From Lepidostoma basale (taxonomy: Eukaryota; Arthropoda; Insecta; Trichoptera; Lepidostomatidae): 64,000 bases of DNA. The position numbers were made by a program, and so were the translations under genes. This document shows, piece after piece, positions 23,801 to 35,800 of the stretch (positions are counted from its first letter, which is position 1; every line of letters begins with the position of its first letter). A model generated the notes under the pieces. It ran no database searches, was not told the origin of the DNA, and saw nothing but the letters and a program-made list of their open reading frames with translations. Where the stretch lies: contig JAHDVF020001564.1 of NCBI GenBank assembly GCA_022606425.2, positions 558,001 to 622,000 on the forward strand, read 5' to 3'.

Positions 23801-26800
23801 GCGATGAGGTTCGCAACCCATCACACCGCGCCTCCCGCGGGGCGAAAAGAGAAGGATGGAGTGCCGCATCAGTAAAAGTGTGACAGTCCATTCTCTCTGC
23901 TTACACTTTCGGGGAGACGGCGTGATGGTTAGTTAGTTAGTTAGTTAATTTGACAAATTAGCCTAATTATTATTATTATTATTATGCATATAGCATGAAC
24001 TGCCTTTTATATGAAGAATATCTTCAGCAAACAAGTGAAAAACAGTTGTAATTCATTCATTGTATGGAAATTTAAATTTTGCCTTATGCGTCTCTTCGGT
24101 GTCCGCCTTATGGCAATTCAAATTTTTTTTTTTTTAATTCCAGGGCCCAAAATTGATGAATCAAGGATCGGACCAAAGTTGCCGATGCAGCGTGTAAAAT
24201 AACTAATGTTTAAATGGAATGGGATCGGTCATAAAGCAAGGACAACGGGTGATAAGATCTTCTGGCCTGGAGTGGCGAAAGAGAAACAGCTACACAAATT
24301 CTGGCAGATCACAAGCAAGATGGTCTGATGACATTAAACGAGTGGCAGGAGGTCAATGGCGCAGAGCGGCGAGGGATACAGTTGTGGAAGTCGGGAAGGG
24401 AGGCTTTTGTAGTATTATCATCTATATTACTATTCCACGCCAGCGGACTCGCAGTGCCGAAATCACGATCGTAGAAACTTACTTTATTGGCTCTGATGTG
24501 AATTTCATGGACAACAAAATCAAGAGTTTTGTTTCTTTAATATAATGAATGTTTTCTGCAAATGTGATATAATATTGTTTATTTGATTATTAAATTTCAT
24601 ATAAAATATTCAAAAAATAGTTTTTCAATTACCTTAGTAATATGTATTCAAGTTTATAATTCACAGCGAGTTTGCTTGGATTGAAACTTTGTTTTAAAGA
24701 TATAGACACACATTTTTGCATCCATACACATGGCATTTAATCCAATAAATAAACGAATTGTTATTGAACTTTAATTGTATTTGTTGAATATATATTGGGT
24801 TTATTTATGTACTCGAATTTAGCAATAGCGAAGCGTTGCCGGGTCAGCTAGTTATCTATAAATGAGGTAGAGATGATATCCTTTAGATGTATCGTCACCT
24901 GAGAGTAAGAATGTTCCAACTGTCAAGATATTTTCGAACACATAGGTACTTCGGGTGTTGTATAATTCCCTGGTAAGAAGTCGGTTGGAATATAGTTCCG
25001 TTATTTGGTCACCGCCTGGGATCCGATATTCTCTGATGGTGGAGCAAGTGCAGAAAAAATTTCTGCGCTTTCTTTACCTCAGGGAGCGCGATTATTACCC
25101 ATGGCTCTTTCCGACTGAATTCTTGCTAGGTATGCTTAGCTTACCTAGGTATCATCAGAGAGAAGGAGGAATATTCACTCGGGAGTTCACTTCTTTCAGC
25201 TGATTGGCGGCCGTATACAAAACTCGGATGTCCTGAGTGATGTAGGTCTATTTGTCCCTGATAATTACCTTCGTCAGAGACAGCACAGATTGTTTTATTT
25301 GCCGCGTTGCAGAACCAACCTGCCAATGGTTATGCCTGTGGGTAGGGCAATCTTATTGCTTAATCGGTTCGCCTCAGAGGTCGACATATTTCGTGATAGT
25401 CAAATCAAATCAAATCAGTTTATTAACTCAATAGACATTACAAACAGTAAAATATTTAAGGCATCTATTAAGTACAGGTAAAATATTATTATAATACAAC
25501 AAAGTACCAGGAACGCATTAGAGATGGTTCGACATTAGGAAGACAAGATACTTTCTAAAGTCAATAGTATTTGCCCCCTGAACGTACTTTCACTAACATG
25601 AAAGACGTCGATCTCCGAGGAGACCGCGTTCAGCAGACTAATTGCTCTTCCCACCGGTGTCACCAGAGGCAGATTGGTTCTGGCGGCCGGTAGGTAAAAC
25701 AATCTGTGCTGTCGCTGTCGGAGATATCTATCGGGGACAAAAAGACCAACATCCTCCAGTACGGCCGAGTTCTCAAAGTATCCCCTAATTAATCTGAAGA
25801 TATGGGTTATTAGATGTCCATCTCTTCGAAGCTGTAAAGAATTGGCTCCGAGCATTCCCAGAATAAATGCCGTGGGATAGAGCCACGGATAACTACCATA
25901 CTCCCTCATGTAGAGATACCTCAGAATTTTTTTCTGAACCCTCTCCAGCATAATGGAATATCTCACCTCGTGAGGACTCCATATCACAGAACCACTCTCG
26001 AGCCTGCTCCGAACCAATGCGTTGTATAGGACTCTGAGCACATTGGGATCCCTGAAAACTCTTCCGGTCCGGACGATGAACCCCAACATCCTCAGTGCAA
26101 TGCCACAAATCCTCTCGATATGTGCACGAAAAGTCAGCCTACTCTCATAGATGATTCCGAGATCCTTCATCGTAGATACATGTGCCAGTTGCTGGTTGTT
26201 CATTGTGTATCTATGATATACAGTTCTCAATGCTCTAGTAAATGATAGCATAACGCATTTAGAGACATTGAATTGCATTTGATTACTGTGACTCCAGTTA
26301 ACAATATTATTGATGTCCGACTGGAGGCGAAGACAGTCTTCAGGATTTTTAATTTCCAGGAATAATTTCAGATCATCGGCAAATAAAAGAAATCGCGAGA
26401 AGTTTATCACCTTCGCAATATCATTTATGAAGATGGTGAAGAGGAGTGGCCCTAAGTTTGAACCTTGTGGCACCCCTGAATATACAAGAAAAGGTTCCGA
26501 TTGAAAAATTCCGTATGAGACGAATTGTTTTCTCCCCTTGAGGTAACTAATGAAAAACATCATCAACTGAGAGGAGAATCCAATTTGAGATAGCTTTTCT
26601 ATCAGAATGTCATGGTTCACAGTATCAAAGGCCTTTGAGAAATCATTATAAGAACAGTCAACTTGGTGACCTTTATCCAAGACCTTTGATATGTATTCTG
26701 TGAATACCATGAGATTAGTTTCAGTAGAACGCCCCTTCCTGAACCCATGTTGTTCTGTTATAATGTGGGGTTCTACTTTGGGAAATATAAATTTGTGTAA

Positions 26801-29800
26801 AATAAATTCAAATAGCTTGGCTGGAGCCGACAGTATCGCTACAGGTCTATAGTTTTCGACCGACTCTTTTGCGCCGCTCTTGAAAATAGGACTGATCCTG
26901 GAAAGTTTCCAGAGATCAGGAAAAGTATTTGTACTTAACGATAGGTTAAATAGAAAATACAGTGGAGATAATAGGAGCTCAGAGCAGCCTTTTAAGAAAT
27001 AGATGGGAAGAAAATCAGGACCAACTGAGTGCGAATTCTTCATAGCCTTGATGGAGGATTTGATATCATTCGCATCTATGTGCGATATGACAAAGCTATT
27101 ACTACAATAATTGGCACTTAAATTAGTCGCTGAATTGAAATTAAGCCGCGGGGGAACATTGCTATAGACAGATTGAAAGTGCTTAGCGAATGCGTTCGCT
27201 ATATCTACACCCTCAACCTCTCTATCCCCATGCATCATGGTGTTAAGGATGCCACCATCCTTTCGTAAACTTTTTATATAGTTCCAGAAGGATCCGGGGT
27301 CATCCATAAGATTTCCCTCAATGGTACCCACATATGCTCGAAAGGCTGATCGAACATTGCGTTTCACCACCGAGCGGTACAGACTGAAAAGCTCGTACTC
27401 ACTCCGAGAGCCAGTCGCCTTCCACTTCACATGATGAGTATGTTTGGTCTTAATGTCCGCGATGATTTCCCTGGAAAACCACCTCGGATATCTCCGCCCA
27501 CCATTGCTCATGCGTTTTCTGGGAAAACATAAATCAAATAAATTATAAATGACACTGTAAAAATGTTGCAGAGCATCATTTACGGTGGTCAAGTTGTACA
27601 GGTCACTCCAGTCAAGTTGAGTCATCAGCTGGTATAGCTTCAGAAAATCACCCTGGCTGAAGTTCCATCCTCTGAAGATGTCTTTTTTATGGCGCGGTAC
27701 TCTGGTAATACCAGGATTATCCTTACCAGAGTACTCAAACTCTAGCGCGGGATGATACTCATCTTCAGGTACTAGTGGGGACACTGCTCTTGAAACTTGC
27801 AATTTGATATTGCTCAAAATCAAGTCCAAGGTTCTGGAATCTGAGTTCAAAACGACATTGTGTTGTGCAAGCCCAAAAACTGCGCATAGGTACTCCAAGT
27901 CACGCTGGACAGTGTCGATCCCATGAGCAGAGTGCAGGTTAAAGTCGCCCATCACAATGACATTTTTACCTCCGATCAGATTGAAGCTCGTATGCATCGC
28001 ATCGAAAAATCTGTTATAAATTTCCCAATTAGACCCCGGTGGTATATATGTAACACATATATATGTCACATGATTTACCCCATACATAAGTTTTACCCAG
28101 AGATCCTCATTGACTGATTCAAGATTGGGGACGCGCTCAGCCCTCAGCGCATCCCCCCTCCCGACCGCCAACAAGCAAGTGTGAGTTGCCTCAGGGATGC
28201 AATATCAATGTTATGATTATTTCTAATTTTTAAGCTTATTTTTATTTTTTTATTCTCATAATTCTCGTAATTGCAAACGATCTGGAAATATGTCTGTAAT
28301 ATTTGTAATTGCGTGGACGAATAGAATGTTAGAACGGTGAGTCATGCTCATTAGGGAATTTTTTTTTCCCTAATGAGCATGACTCACTAGGGCCATTTTA
28401 TTTTGTCACGTGAATTTTACAGGATAACAAAGAAACGACGTGCGTGTATGACTAGCTCTATGAATGTGGAGGAAGCTAGTGGTCCATTTTCTCTGCGTAC
28501 CCATTGAAGAATCAGCGCGATGTTGTTGTTATACATTAATGAATGTGTGCATTAATTAATAAGTTGTGAATGCAGTGAGTTACTTCTTTTAAAACTTGGA
28601 AAATATTTTAACAATATTAATTGAAAACAATTTTTTTTAGATTGTCCAGTTGGTGGAGCTGTTTGCCGTGAGACATTCGGTGTTCATAATCGGATTTGCT
28701 GGCACCGGTAAAACTTGCGTGTGGAAATGCCTACATCGGACCTATCAGGTTTGAGCCTATGATTTGTCTCCAAGTTCATTGACAAACTCCTTTAGACTGT
28801 ATTCAATATTTGATTTATTTGATCGTGTTCCATTTATATCATTAACATATACTATTTTGAACCAATCTTTCTTCATTTATTATTTCTATGTGTCAAAACC
28901 ATTTTAAAGTTGCTTTTAATATTTTGTTCGTAACACTTTCATTCGCACCGCATTTACTTCTTTTATTTTCATTTGACAATCTATCATATACAGATTTTCT
29001 TCACATTCGTGTAAGAGATCTCATTTCTACTACATTAATTCTACTTTCATCCTTCTTTTGCCAGTTCCATGCTTCGTTTCCATACATAAGGGTCGATACA
29101 AGAATACCATTGTGCACTGCCATTTTAGCTTTTTTAGATAGGCTTTTATTTGCGATGACAACTAATTTATCTTACTAAACCTAGACAATGTCATCAATTC
29201 TAATTTGATATCAATATTATAAAGAAGTGTAAATTACACAAAATAAAAACATTGAATATAATTATTAAAACAACAAACCAACCTAATTTAATGATTCATC
29301 ATCATCAACTGTCTGTCATCCACTGCTGAATGTAGGCCTCTCCCGAAGCACGCCACCGCCCCCTATTCATTGCCGCTTCCATCCATCCATGTCCAGCAAT
29401 CCTCTTCAGATCGTTGGTCCAGCGGGCAGGGGGACGTCCAACTCTGCGGAATCCTGTACGTGGTCTCTACTCCAGAACCCGTTTCCCCCATCGGCCGACA
29501 ATTCTCCGACAGACATAGTCAGCCCATCGCCACTTCAGCCCGCCCATCCTCAGAGCCACCTCAGTCACCTTGGTTTATTGTCGAATAAATTCATTTCTAA
29601 ATCTGTCCCCCAAGGTTATTCCAAGCATGGCTCTTTCCATGGTGTGTTGGGCGACCTTGAATCTGTAGACTAGACCTTTTGTCAGTGTCCACGTCTCGGC
29701 TCCGTACGTCATGACTGGCAAGATGCACTGGTTGAAGACTTTAGTCTTGAGGCATTGTGGTATTTTAGAGGTGAGAACATGGCGTAATTTTCCAAAGGCC

Positions 29801-32800
29801 GCCTGAATTTAAAAATACAACATTACGAAAGGAGTAACAGTCCTGAAAATGTATCCATCTTAATCACCATCAGTATTAATTATCCAGTGTTGGACATAGG
29901 TGACCATTTGCGACTTCCACAACTCTTTATTCCTCGTCACTATGTGCCATTGAAATCCTTATGGTTTGCTCGTGTTTCTGAGGCTGGTTTTCGGTACGTC
30001 TGGTAGACCGATCATAAATTGTTTTCACTATGTGTCTGGCCCAATTCCATGATGTTTAAGAGTGCTTAATTATTTTTTAACGCTTGTTCTTTTCATACAG
30101 ATGGCCAAGTTGAAGCCATACTATAATGACCTGGACCCCAAGGCTGTCACGAATGATGAGTTGTTTGGAATAATCAATCCGGCCACCCGCGAGTGGAAGG
30201 ACGGGCTCTTTTCTGTCATCATGAGAGACATGGCCAACATGGCGGGCGATGGGGCCAAGTGGATCATCTTGGATGGAGACATCGACCCCATGTGGATAGA
30301 GAGTCTCAACACTCTTATGGATGATAATAAGGTAAGGTTAGGTTAGGTTAGGTTATCTAAAGATATTGAGACATGGCTTAGTGAGCCTAGTGTAAAGACT
30401 AAATGAATTTATTTCTTGCTGATGAAGAACTCCGACTCTCTTACTTAGTCTAACAACGACTCTCGAACAAAGAGTTTTAGCCTCCTTGATGATGTTATTC
30501 AAAACTTCTTGATTCTCCGCCTTTGGCTGCCAACAACCCCTTTTGACCAGCTTAGCCAGATCAGTCAAAACATTATCCATAGGCGCTGTCTAGGCCTTCC
30601 TAAAGGTCTTAATTTGACGTGTACAGAATATGAATTGTTCTGGTCTTTTCTTCTTGACATGTGTCCAATCCATACCAGGCGACAGGATGCTGACAGTGCA
30701 CAGAAGAAGCCCCATAGAAGCCCAGAAGCCGGCTTGCGTAAGAAATTTTGAATCAAAACCTCTTCTGGCTTACAAAGGTTCAGTTCTTGTGGCTATTCCT
30801 CTTACGTCTGATGGGAACATTGATGGAAGGTGATTTGGTGGGTTGTTGGTTTATGCGGGGGCATGATTACTTAGATTTGGGGGTTTTGATTCAAAATTTC
30901 TTACGCAAGCCGGGCTTCTATGGGAGTACCGCCACTGGCTGCTGTGTCATTGTCCAGATCTCTTGATTGTTCCTAGATTGCCTCCAAGTTTCCGCTTCAA
31001 CACCAGGTCTGGGTTTTATTTAGGGTCTTATTCTCAAACTGGTAATATGAGTACCAGTAACATTAACTCAAACTTATAAATACGGCAGCTTGATGTTTCT
31101 GGACAGGAGTTTGGAATTCCAGCTCCATTGAATTCCTATTTGTTCCAGCCTAATTTGAGCTGTGTATTTATTCTCTTCTTCAACTTGAACTTGAAACTAA
31201 GGAAGAGAATGTTGAAGTGCTATGTCTGGCCTGTATTACTCTATGGCTTGGAGACTTGGACCCTGAAAGTACATACTATGAACCGGTTGGAAGCATTCGA
31301 GATGTGGTTGCATAGGAGAATGCTTTGCATACCGTGGACAGATTTCGTCAGCAATTTGGAGGTGTTGAGGAGAGCCAATTATAACTGCTAAAGGACGTTA
31401 AGGTCCGTAAGATTTCATATCTGGGTCACATTCTGCAGGGAGATAAATACAGTTTGCTCCAACTAATACTGATGGGAAAAATTAGGGGGCAGCGTGGTCC
31501 TGGTAGAAGGCAAACGTCTTGGCTGTGCAACATAAGAGACTGGACCGGGATGAGACATGTGGAGGATCTGTTCCGGGTTGCGCAAGATAGAGAAGCCTTC
31601 GCCGGAGTGATTGCCAACGTCAGGGGGACCTGATACGGCACGCGAAGAAGAAGATTTATTTTCTTATTCATGAGTGTGCGATTTTTTACCCAAATTAACC
31701 GCTCAATTTGAGTGTGCATATTAAATGGTTGAAGAATTTTGTAAATAGTTTAAATTAGGTTCTTTCATAGCATTTCAGCCAGTAGAGACAGTATAATATG
31801 TGTTACATAATGCTTTACGCAGGTTCTTACTCTCGCTAGCAACGAGCGCATTTCTCTGACTAAATCCATGAGGCTATTGTTTGAGATCAGCAACCTTCGC
31901 ACAGCCACCCCGGCCACCGTTTCTCGGGCTGGGATACTATACATCAACCCCCAGGATCTGGGATGGAACCCGTGAGTAAAACAAAATTTTATATTCAACC
32001 ATTCCTATCAAGGTGTAGTAAATTTGCTGCAAACCATAGAATCTAGTAATATTAGAATTTCATACATATTCTTGTTCTACACTACACTCGACATTCCCAT
32101 CTACCTATTAGGGACACAAGCCGCATCTAGGGACGCTAGTTTACAATAAAAATCAACTTCACTTTGATATTTGATTGACTAAAGCTTTGATTTGTTAAAG
32201 TTCTTCGATTATTGCCAGTATCTAAAACATATTTTGTGTTTTAAAAAACCCATTGCCAGTGGAGTATTTTTATTGTGGTCAATCATTTATTTTCTGTAAT
32301 AATGAAAACATCAAAGTCCGTAAGGTGTCCTACTTGGGCCATGTTCTGAGAGGCGAAAAATTCACACTGTTACATCTGATCTTAAAAGGTAAGATTGAGG
32401 GTTGAAGAGGTGTTGGGAGAAGGCAGGTTTCCTGGCTGAGGAACATCCGAGAGTGGACAGGGCTGAGGACCGTGAAGGAGCTGTTCCGAGCTACCCAGGA
32501 CAGGGAGGCCTACTCAAGGGTGATAGTCAACGTTGGGGAGACCTGACAGGACACAGAAAGAAGAAGAGAATAATGAAAAATATGAAATATACAAAATTTT
32601 TGTTCGTTACAAATTAGATACAAACACATTTTGATCAAAGGGAGTGTGCGTTATTGTGTATCCCTACAACTCTGTTAATACTTTTATTTATTTCCCATTT
32701 CTTCACTATTTATTAATTGTACTCTAGCGGTTGTATATGAATAAACAAAAAAAAAAAAATCCCACATTCTATTTTGCAATCATGAAATGAAGAGTTGGCG

Positions 32801-35800
32801 CTAACACTGTGAAATTAAATTGGAAAATGTGGAAAGAAAATTTTATAATAATAATCCGCTTTTTATATATTTTTATTTGTCAAATTAATAAAGATATACT
32901 GACATAAATCCTCAGGTGTAAATGCAGTTTTAATTATATGTTCTCTTCAATCTTTCAGTATAGAAACCAGTTAACAATTTGTAAAAAATATTAAATATTT
33001 CAGTAATGAAATTATTTTGTAACATAATGTTGACACAGTTATTTTAATTGTTTTTCATTTATTCAGGGTCAATCAATTAACTTTTCAGATATGTCGCCTC
33101 TTGGGTGGATTCGCGAGAGGACCCGACAGAGAAGTCCATCCTCTCAATTCTGTTTGACAAATACGTTCCTCAAATGTTGGAGTCCTGCAAGAAGTACAAG
33201 AGAATCACGCCTCTCACCGATATCCAGCAAATTCAGCTTGTGACATTTCTCTTGGAGTGTTTTCTGACTAAACAAAACCTGCCAAATGATTCCCCAAAAG
33301 AATGGTATAACGCTATTTATTTATTTTTATTTGAAATCTTTTGCACATAATTTATGATGCCATTTCTACAATAATGGTGCACTACATAAATGGTGCACTT
33401 AAAGTTGTCATCGCAAACAAAAGCCTATCCAAAAAAGCCAAGATGGCAGTGCACAATGGTGTTCTTGTGCCGACCCTTATGTATGGAAGTGAAGCATGAA
33501 CTGGCAAAAGAAGGATGAAAGTAGAATAAATGCAGTAGAAATGAGATCTCCAAGACGAATGTGTGGCAAATCTGTATATGATAGAGTGACAAATGCAAGT
33601 ATAAGAAGTGAATGTGGTGCTAATGAAAGTGTTATGAACAAAATAAGGAAAGGGTCATTAAGATGGTTTGGACACATGGAAAGAATGAGTGAAGACAGAA
33701 TGGTAAAGAAGGTATATGTAAACGGCGTGAACGGAGCTAGAAATAGGGGAAGGCCGAGGAAAACGTGGCACGATGAAATCAATCAAATATTGAATGTCGG
33801 ACTCGTGAGGAGTCGGAGAAATCGACGTGCGTGCATGACAAGATGTATGAATGTAGAGGAAGCGAGAGAAGTATGTCAGGACAGAACAGTGTGGCGTTCC
33901 ATTCTTTCTGCCTACCCCTCCGGGGAGACGGCGTGATGGTTAGTTAGTTAGTTTCTACAAATTTTATGATGATTTTTCCACTTATGTTATATCTTCTGTT
34001 CCACAAAATTTATTACATTTTTACCATATAATTAATAACCTCTTTTCCACATATTACACAATGTCTTATCCACATATTTCACTTTATCTTTTCCACATAT
34101 TTCACTATGTATTTTCCACATATTTCACTATGTATTTTCCACATATTTCACTATGTCTTTTCCACATATTACACAATGTCTTTTCCACATATTTCACTAT
34201 ATCTTTTCCACATATTTCACTATATATTTTCCACATATTTCACTATGTCTTTTCCACATATTACACAATGTCTTTTCCACATATTTCACTTTGTCTTTTC
34301 CATATATTTCACTACACATATCTTTTCGACATATTTCACTACTTATATCTTTTCCACATATTTCACTATGTCATTTCCACATATTTCACTATGTCTTTTC
34401 CACATATTCAATGAAGTATTTTCCACATAATTTAAATTTATATCTTCTGTTTCAGATAATTTATGACATCTTTTCAATATATTTTATGATATCTTTCCAA
34501 CTATTTCATTTTGACTCTATCTAATTTTTTTATGTGTTTTCCCCATATTACATCTTTTCCCCATGTTTTATTGAGTTTTTTTACCCACATACTTAATGAT
34601 GTAATATTTTCTGTACATTTTATATCTTCTGTTTCACATAATTTGTGATATTTCATGATGACTTTTTCTCATATTTTATAATGTCTTTTCCACATTACAA
34701 ATGTCACATACATTTGATAATAGCCTAGTAAAGCGAAATATGTAATTCTTTCTTCCTTCATTCTCTCCAATATATATAATTTTATTTAAAAAATAATGGT
34801 AGTATATAATGATGTTAACCTATTTCAGGTATGAGGTGTACTTTGTATTCTGTTGCATTTGGGGTTTCGGGTCTTCCCTCTTCCAAGACCAGCTCGTAGA
34901 CTGGCGTAGTGAGTTCAGCAAGTGGTTCACCAACGAGTTCAAAACTGTAAAATTCCCATCTACGGAAAACATATTTGACTATTACATCGATCCAAAGACC
35001 AGAAAATTTGTTCCCTGGGCGGACAGGCTGGAAAAATTTGAATTCGACGTGGATGTCCCATTGCAGGTAATAAAGAAATAAACTATTTACCATTAGATTA
35101 TTTTTCACATTTGATTGATATTTCCGACAGCACAGATTGTTTTACCTACCGGCCGCCAGAACCAATCTGCCTCTGGTAACACCGGTGGGAAGAGCAATTA
35201 GTCTGCTGAACGCGGTCTCCTCGGAGATCGACGTCTTTCATATTAGTGAAGGTACGTTCAGGGGACAAATACTCTTGACTTTAGAAAGTATCTTGTCTTT
35301 CTAATGTTGAACCATCTCTAATGCGTTCCTGGTATTCTTATATTGTATATATTTGGTTGATGCAAGACGTTTTTTTAAACTTTTCCATTTTTTGTTTGTG
35401 TTATTTATTTAATCAATTATTTAATTTCTATCGGTTCTTATAACCTTCTCCAACCTTTCTATTAACTTATTAATATCGTTGTAGTAAAATTCCAGTGACT
35501 TTGATTTGAAAAATGTATTAAGTGATGTTTTTACCTGCTCCATTGTATAAAAAAAATTATCATTAAAAAACATTGCAATGATCTGAATAAATGATAATCA
35601 CAAGGAGCCAGATCTGAAGAATACGGTGGTTGCTTGATAACATCCCAATTCAACTCATTTAGCTTATCATCGTCACACGCGTTGTCGTGATGTAACACTA
35701 CCCAATTTCTGTTTATCAATTCTGGTCTATTTTTTTCAAGGGCGATGTTTTTATTTTATCAATTATTGACAATATTGTTCTGATGTAATTCTAGGATTGC

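Larger units (their letters stand above)
19040..24851 (+). mobile_element. Helitron-like composite element
   Basis: The 5' end TCTATATAAATAAAAGGCG is preceded by A. The 3' end GCCGGGTCAGCTAG is followed by T and preceded by a short palindrome (GCAATAGCGAAGCGTTGC). TC start, CTAG end and insertion between A and T fit a Helitron. No Rep/helicase is seen, so it is non-autonomous. The 5.8-kb body is a mosaic: LINE ends, an internal duplication, a B2 fragment and a SINE. AT-rich parts at 19500-20200 and 21100-21880 are unassigned. Confidence 0.5.

Noticed and set aside
30333..30355. Telomere or subtelomere
   Set aside because: Only four TTAGG-type units, inside a gene with exons continuing on both sides.
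34061..34524. Overlapping + strand frames rich in FHIFHY
   Set aside because: They are readings of the 23-bp minisatellite in three frames.
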